This document shows positions 50,220 to 59,107 of a stretch of 64,000 nucleotides of DNA, in pieces. The notes beneath the pieces are model-generated. The model was given only the letters and a program-made list of their open reading frames with translations. It ran no database searches and was not told the origin of the DNA. Source of the stretch: Streptomyces vinaceus (lineage in GTDB: Bacteria; Actinomycetota; Actinomycetes; Streptomycetales; Streptomycetaceae); NCBI RefSeq assembly GCF_008704935.1, contig NZ_CP023692.1:2117001-2181000 (forward strand). The letters run 5' to 3'. The stretch's first letter is position 1. Every line of letters begins with the position of its first letter. A program made the translations under genes and the position numbers.

Positions 50220-52430
50220 TCACGCCTCCTCAGTGGTCAGGGCGGGCTGGTGGCGCGTCGCGCCGTGCGACTCGATGATCAGGTCGAGCTTTTCGATCCG
50301 TTGCTCCAGGCGCAGGGCCACGGGCTGCGGACTCAATCCGTCGGCGAGTTCTTCGGCCAGCTGCTGCTTCTCCGCTTGCGCGCGCTTGATATGGGTGTCG
50401 GTCCGCGAGATGTTCGTGCAGGCCGGGTTGCAGCGGTTGAAGCTCGGGGTCCGCAGGCCGGTCCCCCGGCCGAGATCCGGATCGCACAACGCCTTGAAGG
50501 GGTCCAAGTTGCAGGTCAGGAGTGCGTTCTCGCTCTCGTAGACACGCAACCGCGGGTTGGCCTTCAGCGCGGTGTGCTGGCGCCGGGTGAGGAAGCCTCC
50601 CCCGTAGGCCGCCCGGAACTCCTGGGCGGCGGCCAGATAGCGGCCCGCGGCCGGGCCGCTGACTCCTTCTCCGGCGTCAAGCCGGTCACCCGCCTCGGCC
50701 AGGGTCTCGGCGACCGCCAGGCTCTCCTCGAAGTCCAGGACGCTGAGCATGTCGAACTTGCTGCGGCTCCCGTACGACTCTCCCATGGAGGAGCCGACGT
50801 GGCCGTACTGAAGCCCCAGGGCGATGCGCCCGCCCGGCCGCCGGTAGATGAACCACGCGACGGTCCTGCGGAACCGCCCCAGCGTCAAGCTGTTCTGGGG
50901 ATCGGGCGGGATCACCTCGTGATCCCGCCCGTGGGCGGCGGCCAGCCCGTTCGCCCAGGCCATCAGGTAGCCGATCCGGTCCTTCACCCAGCCGGTGCGG
51001 ATGGCCTCGCCGTGATGCGCCGAAGGCCGGCGCTGCTTGCTGATGCTGGAGGGGAACAGCAGGGTCTCGTCGTGTGCCTGCTCGACTGCCTCGATGGCGC
51101 GGTGGACCAGCTCGATCACGGTCCATGGCTCGGGTCGCATCTCGCCCTCGGGGACGGTGTTGCCGTCCTCGTCGGTGACACCCTTGAAGTGCCGCCCGTT
51201 GACGCGGTAGCGGATGGTGCCGTCCCCGCGTGTCTCACGGTGGGCGCATCCACGCTCCAGATGGAGGACTTCCTCCTGCCGCATTCCAGACAAATACGCT
51301 ATGACCACCAGCGAGGCAGTGACCAGATGCAGGGTCAGATCCTTGACCTCGGCGAAGTCGACGCCGTCCGTCCACCGCTTGCTGTCGATCCTTCCGGTCA
51401 CCGGGATGTCCAAGAACGCGCCACTGCCGAACTCCAGGTCCGCCCACGCCTCCGGGTGATCGCGCATGAAGTTGGCGACCTGCGACTTGTGGATGCCCAG
51501 CGTGCCCGCGATGAACGTCTGGTTCACCCCCGGCCGCTGACCCCGATCGTGGCCGGTGCGGGCGAGCGTGGCCTTCGCGCGGCGGTCAGCGACGGAGTCG
51601 GCATAGACCGGGATCGGCCGGCCCGTTGCCCTCAGGTCCGCGAAATATCGTTCCAGCACACCTCTGGCCGGCCCCGCCACTGCAGCCGGAATACGGGCCA
51701 ACAGGCGCCGGTGTTCCGCGATGGCGGCCAGGATGTCCGGCGCGAGATCGGTGACGACACGCAGGGACCAGACCAGGAGAGGTGACATGGTCGCCGGGTG
51801 GATCACCTCCGTCGTGTTCTCCCCCCGGCCGCCATCGTTCTCACCGAGGAAGTCCGTAAGCTCAGCACCGGGGTCGTCCCACGGGGGCATCACCAGCCGG
51901 TCCTGCGGCAGCAGAAACGGCGCGTAGGCCCAGATCCGAGTGATCGCGAGCAAGACGTTTCTGTCGTGGGCATACGTCCTGCCCTTCGCGGCGATCATGG
52001 ACGCAAAGTCCTCCGTGACGGCCCGGTCGACCTGGTCGAATTCGGTCACCTGCCGCTCGACCAGCCAGCGTGTGAACTCCCGCCATGCCTTCGCCGCGTG
52101 CTGGACCGTCCCCGCCGCTATCAAGGGGCGGGATGTCGTGCGGGCGCGTCGCAGCAGCACGTCCGGGGTCTCGATGTTGATCACGGCCCATCCGATGCGC
52201 CGCAATGACGCCTGGAAGGGCTCCGGGAAGGTGTCCCAGTCGATAAACTTGGTCTCACCGGTCTGCTTGTGTTCCATGTCCGACAAGGTCCAGCGCCGGT
52301 CGCCGAACACGGAGACGCGTGCGAGGTCGATGCCCGGCCGAAGCCGCCCGACGGGGATGACCGGCGTGTCGTCTGACGGGTCCACCAGCCTGATGCCGGC
52401 GAATATGGGTGCGGCTGCTTCACCGATCAT
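50220..52430 (-). CDS. Tyrosine recombinase-family protein 3 (large)
   Basis: 736 aa from the ATG at 52428-52430, overlapping the previous stop. Catalytic-domain pieces: Arg in YLSGMRQEEVLHL, a second basic box GRFRRTVAWFIYRRPGG, then YGHVGSSMGESYGS with His and candidate Tyr. The His of box II (HxxR) seems replaced. A Cys-containing segment near the C-terminus (CNPACTNI) could bind zinc. It is the third member of an overlapping recombinase operon. Confidence 0.82.
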   Translation of the reverse strand: MIGEAAAPIFAGIRLVDPSDDTPVIPVGRLRPGIDLARVSVFGDRRWTLSDMEHKQTGETKFIDWDTFPEPFQASLRRIGWAVINIETPDVLLRRARTTSRPLIAAGTVQHAAKAWREFTRWLVERQVTEFDQVDRAVTEDFASMIAAKGRTYAHDRNVLLAITRIWAYAPFLLPQDRLVMPPWDDPGAELTDFLGENDGGRGENTTEVIHPATMSPLLVWSLRVVTDLAPDILAAIAEHRRLLARIPAAVAGPARGVLERYFADLRATGRPIPVYADSVADRRAKATLARTGHDRGQRPGVNQTFIAGTLGIHKSQVANFMRDHPEAWADLEFGSGAFLDIPVTGRIDSKRWTDGVDFAEVKDLTLHLVTASLVVIAYLSGMRQEEVLHLERGCAHRETRGDGTIRYRVNGRHFKGVTDEDGNTVPEGEMRPEPWTVIELVHRAIEAVEQAHDETLLFPSSISKQRRPSAHHGEAIRTGWVKDRIGYLMAWANGLAAAHGRDHEVIPPDPQNSLTLGRFRRTVAWFIYRRPGGRIALGLQYGHVGSSMGESYGSRSKFDMLSVLDFEESLAVAETLAEAGDRLDAGEGVSGPAAGRYLAAAQEFRAAYGGGFLTRRQHTALKANPRLRVYESENALLTCNLDPFKALCDPDLGRGTGLRTPSFNRCNPACTNISRTDTHIKRAQAEKQQLAEELADGLSPQPVALRLEQRIEKLDLIIESHGATRHQPALTTEEA

Positions 52431-54217
52431 GGGTCGAGCCTCCTTTCGAGCATGCGGTCGACCAGGTTGCGGTCGTGGTCGCTGAGCGTGGCCAAGAGCG
52501 CGGGGCGGGCTTCGGCGGGGCAGTGCTTGTCGAGCAGGTCGGCGACCCGGGCATGGTGGGCGGCCCAGTCCTGGAGCCAGGCGGACTCGGTTGCCACCGA
52601 ACGCTGGGCTTCCAGGGCCTGGTGGAGGTAGATGATCCGCGGCAGGTGCCGCCCTGTGGCCAGAGCGTTGGGGCAGGCGAAGCACAAGAGGAATGACACC
52701 GAGCACGGACCCGACGGGGTGAAGGGGCTGTGCTCGAAATCCGTGCAGGCGGCGACCGGGGTGTCCAGGAGTCCGCTGACGACTCCCTGGGCGGTCTCGG
52801 TCCCGATCCCGGTCTGCTCGGCGATCTCCTGGGCATCCGGCTCCCGGCTGCCGTCGTCTTCGACGATCACACGCATCTGCACCTGGGCTCGGGCTTGGGC
52901 AACGGCGGCGCTCAGGGCCTCGGCGACGATGACGGCGGCATCGTCGCGTACTCCTTGGTCCTGCATGAGGTAGACGTCGCGGTGGACGGTCTCGGTGTTG
53001 TTGCGCGGTCCGCCGTGGATGACCTGGACCGAATGGCGGACGGTGCTCGTGGCCACTCTTGGAGGGAAGTCCGGATCGGCTGCTTCCTGCTGGCGGACCC
53101 AGGTCCTGATCGCCCAATCCAGCCCTCGGCCGTCGGTAAACGGCCCACGGACCTTCGCTGCACCAGGTGTGATCCGGCGGGCCAGGAACAGCGAGGTAGA
53201 GGGCGTCCCCAACTGCTCCAGGGTCGCCCGTGCCTGGGCGGACATGTCGAGGACCTGTTGCATGGCCTGGCCCGCACTGCCTTCGCCGGCGTTGACCAGG
53301 TTGTTGGTGTTGTGGCGCCGTCCCCGGCGCCGGGGCTTGTCGGTGGCAACGTGGTGGACTGCAGGCTCATCGGCGTTTTGGTCCGCGTTCGGCCAGTACG
53401 TGGGGATCTCCATCTTCTCCAGCACCGACATGTTCCACGCTTCGTGGCAGGCCAGCAGGATCGCGGCAGCCCCCATTTCCGTGGGCGTTGGGAACAGCCG
53501 GGATATCGCCCGGCCGAAGCCCTCCTTCACGATCACCTTCTTGACGCGGTCCGGCATCTGCCCGCAGGGCAGGCGCGGGGCGTCGGCCGTGCGGGCCATG
53601 TGGTCCAGCAGCTCGCCCCACCGAGCGTCCTCGTCCTCCAAGTCCGCGGCACCGGCCCGCCACCGTTCCAGCAGGGTGACGTTGTCCGCGATCCGCAAAC
53701 GGGCCGTTCTGACGGTCTTGGCCGCCGCGGACCGGATCACCTTCAGTTCCGCGCGGGAGTACCCGGTCTTGATCGCTGGCTTCTTGCGCCGGATGCGGGC
53801 GGTGACGGCGTTCTTCGTCGCCTCCGGCAGCGACTCGATCTCTGCGAGCAGGACGCCGACGGCGGCCCGGTCGACGCTGCCCGTCAGCCGCCACTGCTTC
53901 CAGTGGGAAACGGTGAACTGGGCCATCGAGGCGATCGGGGGGGCGAGTTCCGCCGCCCAGGCTATGAACGTCTTCAGCCCTTTGGCCCGGGTGCGGTAGG
54001 TGTCCTCACTGCCCCAGTGCCGCAGGCCTCGGGCGGCGAAGGCGGCCACGAGCTCACGCTTCATCTGCTCGGGCCCGGGGCTGTCGGTGAAGTCGTAGAC
54101 GCCCAGCGACAGCCCGCCCTGGTTGACGGGCCGGACGATCAGCCCGGAGGCGTCGAGGGCCTGAGGCCGCCGGTAATCCGCTGGGGGCAGGACCGCCCCG
54201 CGCTTGCGGGCCGTCAC
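52427..54217 (-). CDS. Tyrosine recombinase-like protein 2, probably lacking the first catalytic Arg
   Basis: 596 aa overlapping both neighbours by 4 bp. The C-terminal half resembles the catalytic domain (AILLACHEAWNMSVLEKMEI, DKPRRRGRRHNTNNL, STVRHSVQVIHGG, HRDVYLMQD). At the position where active recombinases have TGxRxxE, it reads AWNMSVLEKM, with Asn in place of Arg. A Cys-rich patch (CTDFEHSPF, LLCFACPNA) lies near the end. It may be a structural partner and not a catalyst. Confidence 0.75.
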   Translation of the reverse strand: MTARKRGAVLPPADYRRPQALDASGLIVRPVNQGGLSLGVYDFTDSPGPEQMKRELVAAFAARGLRHWGSEDTYRTRAKGLKTFIAWAAELAPPIASMAQFTVSHWKQWRLTGSVDRAAVGVLLAEIESLPEATKNAVTARIRRKKPAIKTGYSRAELKVIRSAAAKTVRTARLRIADNVTLLERWRAGAADLEDEDARWGELLDHMARTADAPRLPCGQMPDRVKKVIVKEGFGRAISRLFPTPTEMGAAAILLACHEAWNMSVLEKMEIPTYWPNADQNADEPAVHHVATDKPRRRGRRHNTNNLVNAGEGSAGQAMQQVLDMSAQARATLEQLGTPSTSLFLARRITPGAAKVRGPFTDGRGLDWAIRTWVRQQEAADPDFPPRVATSTVRHSVQVIHGGPRNNTETVHRDVYLMQDQGVRDDAAVIVAEALSAAVAQARAQVQMRVIVEDDGSREPDAQEIAEQTGIGTETAQGVVSGLLDTPVAACTDFEHSPFTPSGPCSVSFLLCFACPNALATGRHLPRIIYLHQALEAQRSVATESAWLQDWAAHHARVADLLDKHCPAEARPALLATLSDHDRNLVDRMLERRLDP

Positions 54218-55689
54218 GCCGCATCCACGATCAGGCCGGTGCGGGCAGCAAGGTCAGCCAGCAGTTCCTCGTTGCTCGGGTTGTCCTCATCGTTCAGAAG
54301 CGACTCAAGTTGCAGTCCACGCAGCGGCTCAAGGTAGACCTCCCGCGTTGTCTCCTCCGAGGCATGTCCCAGCAGGTCCTTCACCATCACCCATACATTT
54401 CCGTAGATGTCTTCGTAGTTCCGACGCTGAGCCGGGTCCAGGCCCAGACGGCGATCCAATGCGCGGTTGAGTGCGAGCAGAACGCGAAGAGCCATCGAGT
54501 GCCGCAGCATGTGCGGTGTGGCCCATACGCCCAGGTCATGGGCCTGGCAGCGATCGCTGGCACGCTCGAAGACCTTGCTCCAGCCGCGGTAGCGCATCGG
54601 CAGACCGGACTCCGCCAGCCACACCATCGCCGGTTCCAGCCCGTCTTCTCCCCGGACGAACAGCAGCAGCCGCTGCCGGTCGGTCAGCGTGTCCAGATGG
54701 GCCCGCCCGCCCTGGCCGCTCGTCTCCGTCCAGCGAACCAGCCCCCGCCTGGAGACTTCCTCGACGATCCGCCGGCCCTCGACCTGCTCGTAGAGCCCAC
54801 GGTGCTGAGCCCGGCGGACTGCTTGGGCCCGCGTGGTGATCCGGTAGGTCTCCACGCCCTGCAAGGCCCCATGGCTGGCGTAGAAGAAGCGACCGGCCCG
54901 CTTGGCGACCGCCTTCGCCACGTTCCCGGCGTAGTAGCGCCGGTCCCCGAGTGGGGGCAGTTCGGCCGTGAGCAACGTGCCCGACTCCCGGCGCCGAAGC
55001 CCGGTGGAATAGACAAGATCCGCGAAGGCGGTGTCCCGGCCATCGTTGCGACCCCGCCAGCTCTCGTCCTCAAGCCCGCTTGGCAGCAGGCCCCCGAGCC
55101 CCACATCACGCCACAGCCGGTAGGCGCGGGGCGTCAGCCACTTCACGTTGGAAGCGCGTACGTCCTTCGGCGCCAGCTCGGCGACCTCGGCTATCGCGCC
55201 GTCGCGGGTCACGACCGAGCGGGTCCGGACGGGGCTGACCTGCATGTACTGACGTTCGACAGCCAGGTCATAGAACAACCGCATTGCGGCCAGCTCACGA
55301 CCCCATTTCGAACCACCGATCAGGCTCGGGTTACCGGCTCCACGCAGCCGCCAGTCCTCCCAGTCCTCAAGATCTTCGGCTGTTGCCTGGTCCCAGTTCA
55401 GACCTCGTTGCCACAGGAACGTGAAGAACAGCCGGAGATCCGTCACGTACGACTCCTGCGTGCCCAAAGCCTTCACCGCGAAGCGCCCGCGCCGGAAGAT
55501 CTCGGTCATTCGCGCGTCGACCCGGCCCAGAGGCGAAAGCAAGATCGGCTGCCGGTCCCGGAACCCCAGCGCCCGCTCACGCTCACTGAGGTCCTCCCAC
55601 GCGGCGAGAGCATCCGCTCCCGAACCGCTGGGTGTACCGCCGTCGCCCACCCAATACAGACGCCACTCATCCACAACACAGACCCCCAC
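54214..55689 (-). CDS. Tyrosine recombinase (site-specific integrase) 1
   Basis: 491 aa with all catalytic motifs: Arg I in YSTGLRRRESGTLL, HxLR in TPHMLRHSMAL, and His and nucleophile Tyr in LLGHASEETTREVYLEP near residue 450. The N-terminal SAM-like core-binding region is ALGTQESYVTDLRLFFTFLWQRG. It lies 18 bp from the right terminal repeat, so transcription starts at the element edge. It probably performs strand exchange with the two following proteins as partners. Confidence 0.92.
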   Translation of the reverse strand: MGVCVVDEWRLYWVGDGGTPSGSGADALAAWEDLSERERALGFRDRQPILLSPLGRVDARMTEIFRRGRFAVKALGTQESYVTDLRLFFTFLWQRGLNWDQATAEDLEDWEDWRLRGAGNPSLIGGSKWGRELAAMRLFYDLAVERQYMQVSPVRTRSVVTRDGAIAEVAELAPKDVRASNVKWLTPRAYRLWRDVGLGGLLPSGLEDESWRGRNDGRDTAFADLVYSTGLRRRESGTLLTAELPPLGDRRYYAGNVAKAVAKRAGRFFYASHGALQGVETYRITTRAQAVRRAQHRGLYEQVEGRRIVEEVSRRGLVRWTETSGQGGRAHLDTLTDRQRLLLFVRGEDGLEPAMVWLAESGLPMRYRGWSKVFERASDRCQAHDLGVWATPHMLRHSMALRVLLALNRALDRRLGLDPAQRRNYEDIYGNVWVMVKDLLGHASEETTREVYLEPLRGLQLESLLNDEDNPSNEELLADLAARTGLIVDAA

Positions 55690-55706
55690 ACGCGCAACAC
55701 GACCTT

Positions 55707-55733
55707 GGGCAACACGCGAACTGTAAACAGAAC
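55707..55733 (-). repeat. Right terminal inverted repeat of the element
   Basis: Read inward on the minus strand it is GTTCTGTTTACAGTTC then GCGTGTTGCCC. It matches the left end at 34373-34401 with a short gap. The outermost bases overlap the dprA codon GAG. Confidence 0.8.
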
Positions 55734-56065
55734 TCGGCGGAGCCGGGGCAGACGAACCGGCCGCCGCTGCGGGCGGCGGTCGCCAGGTCCCGTCGGGGGT
55801 CGGCGAGCGCGGCCCGTCTGCGATAGCCGGCGAGCCGCTGCTCGCTCACCCCGGTCAGGGCCGCCGTCTCGCTGTCCTGGCCGGTCAGCAGCCGTATCAG
55901 CCGGACGGGGCCGTGCTCGCGCAGCCATCGCCCGCCGGTTTCGTCGCCGGGCTCCAGTACCCGTGTCAGCGCGGCCCGGGCCAGCACCTGGGGATCGGGC
56001 TCGGCGCCGGTCCCGGGCCCGCTCTCCGGTCCGGTCGCGGCGTCGGCCGGTCCGGCGGGGGTCAT
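55731..56065 (-). pseudogene. dprA: dprA 5' portion, cut off by the element
   Basis: 111 codons of dprA from ATG 56063-56065 to PGSAE. They include the N-terminal SAM/HhH-like part (GPVRLIRLLTGQDSETAALT) and RFVCPGSAE. The frame then runs into element DNA and stops about 22 codons later at 55667. The start overlaps the comM stop (ATGA). The remaining 299 codons lie at 33471-34367. Confidence 0.93.
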
Positions 56066-57702
56066 GTCCCTGCTCCCATGGCCAGGGCCGCGCCGCGGGC
56101 GATGCCGGTGCGCAGTTCCAGGGCGACGGCCACGTCCAGGGCGTCGGGGCGGTCGCGGCCGCGCAGGTCGGCCACGGTCCAGGCGACCCGGAGCACCCGG
56201 TCCAGTCCGCGGGCGGTGAGCAGTCCGCGCTCCAGGTCCCGTTCGGCCTGGGCGAGTGCCCCGGGGGCGGCTTGCCAGCGGGTGCGCAGCTCGTGCCCGG
56301 GCACTTCGGCGTTGAGCCGCCACGGGGTGTCGGCGAGCCGGGCCGCGGCGCGGTCCCGGGCTTCGCGCACCCGGTCGGCGACGGCGGCGGTGCTCTCCCC
56401 GCGGCCGCCGCGCCCCAGCAGGTCGGAGCGGGTGACGGGCTCGGCCTCGACCCGCAGGTCGACCCGGTCCAGGAGGGGTCCGGACAGCCGGGCCTGGTAG
56501 CGCCGGATCACCGAGGCCGGGCATTCGCATCCGGCCCCGAGGAGGGTGTGGCGCCCGCACGGGCAGGGGTTGGCCGCGAGGACCATGAGGAATCTGGCCG
56601 GCAGTCGTACCACCCCGGCGGCCCGGGCGATGACCACGTGCCCCGATTCGAGGGGCTGGCGCAGCGCGTCGAGCGCCTTGGTGCTGAATTCGGCGGCTTC
56701 GTCGAGGAAGAGCACGCCTCGGTGGGCCAGGGAGACGGCGCCCGGCCGCGGTACGCCCGCTCCGCCGCCGACCAGGGACTGCATGGTCGCCGAGTGGTGG
56801 GGTGCGCAGTACGGGGGCCGGGCGACGAGCGGTTCGCCGGGCGGCAGGACCCCGGCGACGGAGTGGACGGCCGTGACCTCCAGGGAGTCCTGCCGGCACA
56901 GCGGCGGGAGGATCCAGGGGATCCGCTCGGCCAGCATGGTCTTGCCGGCTCCCGGGGGTCCGCTGAGGAAGAGGTGGTGTCCGCCGGCGGCGGCCACTTC
57001 CAGGGCGCGGCGGGCGCCGTGCTGACCGGCGACGTCGGAGAGGTCGGGGAAGTCCGGGGTGTCGCCCTCTTCTGCCCGGTTCCGGTCGCGGGAGATTCCG
57101 GTGCCGATGCCCGCGCCGGGGACCACCAGTCCGGCCAGCATCGGGTCGGGGCGGCCCGGGGGATCCGGTGGTTCTTCCGCGGGGACCTCCCCGCCGGTGA
57201 GGACCGCGATCAGCTGGCGCAGGCTGCGGACGCCGAGGACGCTGACGTCGGGTACGAGCATGGCTTCGGTGGCGCACTGCTGGGGCACCACCACGTTCCG
57301 GTATCCGGCGTCGGCAGCGGCGAGGACCGCCGGCAGGATGCCCCGTACCGGCCGCACCCGGCCGTCCAGCCCCAGTTCCCCGATGAGCACGAGGTCGGCG
57401 ATGGCGGCCGGGTCGACCACTTCGGCCGCGCCCAGCACGGCCGCCGCGACGGCCAAGTCGAATCCGGCGCCCGATTTCGGTACGGAGGCCGGGCTGAGCC
57501 CGACGGTGAGTTTCTTCTGCGGCCAGGTGGCGCCGGAGTTCACGACGGCGGCCCGTACCCGGTCGCGGCTCTCGGTCAGGGTCTTGTCGGGCAGTCCGAC
57601 CAGGGTGAAGGCGGCGAGTCCGGGCTCCAGGTCGGCCTGGACCTCCACCACCACCCCGTCGACGCCGACCAGGGCCACCGAGCAGGCTCGTGCGAAGCCC
57701 AT
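56062..57702 (-). CDS. comM: ComM/YifB-family Mg-chelatase-like AAA+ ATPase
   Basis: 546 aa from ATG 57700-57702. The N-terminal Lon-protease-like ChlI domain (AFTLVGLPDKTLTESRDRVR, VGLSPASVPKSGAGFDLA) precedes the AAA+ core with Walker A SGPPGAGKTML near residue 210, Walker B GVLFLDEAAEF, and NPCPCGRHTLLGAGCECP. ComM is a helicase promoting branch migration during natural transformation. It is coupled by ATGA overlaps to the yraN-like gene before it and to dprA after it, the usual actinobacterial order. Confidence 0.94.
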   Translation of the reverse strand: MGFARACSVALVGVDGVVVEVQADLEPGLAAFTLVGLPDKTLTESRDRVRAAVVNSGATWPQKKLTVGLSPASVPKSGAGFDLAVAAAVLGAAEVVDPAAIADLVLIGELGLDGRVRPVRGILPAVLAAADAGYRNVVVPQQCATEAMLVPDVSVLGVRSLRQLIAVLTGGEVPAEEPPDPPGRPDPMLAGLVVPGAGIGTGISRDRNRAEEGDTPDFPDLSDVAGQHGARRALEVAAAGGHHLFLSGPPGAGKTMLAERIPWILPPLCRQDSLEVTAVHSVAGVLPPGEPLVARPPYCAPHHSATMQSLVGGGAGVPRPGAVSLAHRGVLFLDEAAEFSTKALDALRQPLESGHVVIARAAGVVRLPARFLMVLAANPCPCGRHTLLGAGCECPASVIRRYQARLSGPLLDRVDLRVEAEPVTRSDLLGRGGRGESTAAVADRVREARDRAAARLADTPWRLNAEVPGHELRTRWQAAPGALAQAERDLERGLLTARGLDRVLRVAWTVADLRGRDRPDALDVAVALELRTGIARGAALAMGAGT

Positions 57703-58073
57703 CACGCCACCCCCCGGACGTGCTCGACCACGGGCGCGCCGCGCCGGGGCAGCAGGACTCCGACGAGGTCGATCCGTACTCCGCCGGGGGGTGGTCCGCC
57801 GTGGTCGGCGAGCCATCGCCCGGCGAGTCGGCGCAGCCGTTCGGCCTTGCCGGGCCGGACGGCGGCCATGGGGTGTTCGAAATCGCCCGCGCGGCGTGTC
57901 TTGACCTCGCACACGACGAGGGCGTCCCCGTCGCGCGCGACGATGTCGATCTCCCCGCTGCGGCACCGCCAGTTCCTGGCGATCACCGTCATCCCGGATT
58001 CGGCGAGCCGTCGCGCCGCGAGCTCCTCGCCGTACCGCCCCAATGCCTGCTGTGCCACGCCCTTCGCGTTCAT
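57702..58073 (-). CDS. YraN-like (UPF0102) nuclease-fold protein
   Basis: 123 aa from ATG 58071-58073, with GGAGG upstream. Starts [20 protein letters not shown] and carries the restriction-like core [21 protein letters not shown], with Asp and ExK as in PD-(D/E)xK nucleases. Function is not settled. It forms a coupled operon with comM and dprA. Confidence 0.92.
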   Translation of the reverse strand: MNAKGVAQQALGRYGEELAARRLAESGMTVIARNWRCRSGEIDIVARDGDALVVCEVKTRRAGDFEHPMAAVRPGKAERLRRLAGRWLADHGGPPPGGVRIDLVGVLLPRRGAPVVEHVRGVA

Positions 58074-58145
58074 CGGGCACCACCTCCGCCCCGACGATCC
58101 CGCGGCCCCGCCCACCTTGTGGATCTTGGTGGACAGTCGGGGCGT

Positions 58146-58154
58146 TGTGGACAA
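58146..58154 (-). promoter_or_regulatory. DnaA-box-like sequence
   Basis: TGTGGACAA is the inverse of TTGTCCACA and part of the dyad GTTGTGGACAAC, about 75 bp upstream of the yraN-like start. Confidence 0.5.
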
Positions 58155-58236
58155 CCCGCTCACCCGTGCGGGTGAATCCGGGGAGGCCGGGGGCGGTGGG
58201 CGCGCGGGCGGCGCGCAGGCGGCGAAGGGCCGGGCG

Positions 58237-58545
58237 TCAGCTGCCCGGCAGTTCGAGGTCGCTCTTGTTGAGCTCCTCGATGTTCACGTCCTTGAAGGTC
58301 AGCACCCGTACCTGCTTCACGAAGCGGGCCGGCCGGTACATGTCCCACACCCAGGCGTCGGCCATGGTGACCTCGAAGAACACCTCCCCCTGGACCGAGT
58401 GCACCTGCATTTCGTAGTCGTTCGTGAGGTAGAAACGACGTTCGGTCTCGATCACGTACTTGAACAGCCCGACGACGTCGCGGTACTCGCGATAGAGCTT
58501 CAGCTCCATCTCGGTCTCGTACTTCTCGAGGTCCTCGGCGCTCAT
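58237..58545 (-). CDS. DUF2469 family protein
   Basis: 102 aa, conserved across actinobacteria ([53 protein letters not shown]). Function unknown. It lies in the usual spot between the signal-peptidase/NUDIX cluster and the yraN-like gene. The high conservation and small size suggest a housekeeping role. Confidence 0.93.
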   Translation of the reverse strand: MSAEDLEKYETEMELKLYREYRDVVGLFKYVIETERRFYLTNDYEMQVHSVQGEVFFEVTMADAWVWDMYRPARFVKQVRVLTFKDVNIEELNKSDLELPGS

Positions 58546-58600
58546 GGCATGTTCCCCTTCAGCCGTGCGTCCCCCTATTGTGCGCCAGGCCCCTGCGCCC

Positions 58601-59107
58601 CTAAACGATTTCCGGGGCCAGGACCACCGGCGTACCCGGGGGACCGTCGTCGAGCAGCGTACGGAGCAGCTCGGCGAGTCTGGTCGGATACACCGTCTCA
58701 TGGGCCGAGAGAAGTTCCTCGGAGGTCCACCACCTGGCACCGCTGACGCTGCGCCGCTCCAGCTCGGTGAGGCCGCCCATGTCGGTCCGTGTCCGCGTGG
58801 TGCGGGCCAGGTAGTACCACTCGTCCTGCTCCCAGCGCCGCCCGTCGAACGGGAAGGAGCAGTACCGGTGCCACAGCACGGGCCCCAGCTCCACCTCGGT
58901 GATCCCCGTTTCCTCGGCGAGCTCCCGCAGAGCCGCCTGTTCCCGGGTCTCGTCGCCTTCGAGTCCGCCGCCCGGGGTGAACCACCAGTGGTCCGCGGGA
59001 TTGTCCGGTTCGAAACCGTGGAGCAGCAGGATCCGGTCCGCGGGGTCCAGCAGGATCACCCGGGACACCTGGCGGGGGCCGCCGGCGGCGGCCGCTTCAG
59101 CGGGCAC
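58601..59107 (-). CDS. NUDIX hydrolase downstream of sipZ
   Basis: 168 aa starting at GTG 59105-59107. The NUDIX box GGGLEGDETREQAALRELAEETG is complete, with REL-EE Glu residues for metal binding. The start overlaps the sipZ end by 11 bp, so it belongs to the sipZ operon. The substrate is unknown. Confidence 0.92.
   Translation of the reverse strand: MPAEAAAAGGPRQVSRVILLDPADRILLLHGFEPDNPADHWWFTPGGGLEGDETREQAALRELAEETGITEVELGPVLWHRYCSFPFDGRRWEQDEWYYLARTTRTRTDMGGLTELERRSVSGARWWTSEELLSAHETVYPTRLAELLRTLLDDGPPGTPVVLAPEIV

Larger units (their letters stand above)
34368..55732. mobile_element. Integrated element of about 21.4 kb inside dprA
   Basis: The boundaries are set by the two halves of dprA. 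The 5' half ends in the codons for PGSAE at 55733 and the 3' half resumes with WPTQLDDLG at 34367, restoring the usual AEWPTQLDD with no base lost or gained beyond a possible shared T. Both ends carry imperfect inverted repeats sharing GCGTGTTGCCC. The right end encodes three tyrosine-recombinase-family proteins and a small accessory protein in one operon, as in Tn554-like or recombinase-in-trio elements. No conjugation, replication or phage structural gene is visible. Cargo is defence-like plus a nucleotide-sugar module. Confidence 0.9.

Noticed and set aside
34368..55732. Prophage or conjugative element
   Set aside because: No capsid, terminase, tail, TraB/FtsK-like translocase or replication initiator was seen. 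Only recombinases and cargo are present.
54310..58746. 1478-codon plus-strand open frame across recombinase 1, dprA, comM and yraN
   Set aside because: It runs through the dprA junction and several confirmed minus-strand genes. It reflects scarcity of stop codons in GC-rich DNA.
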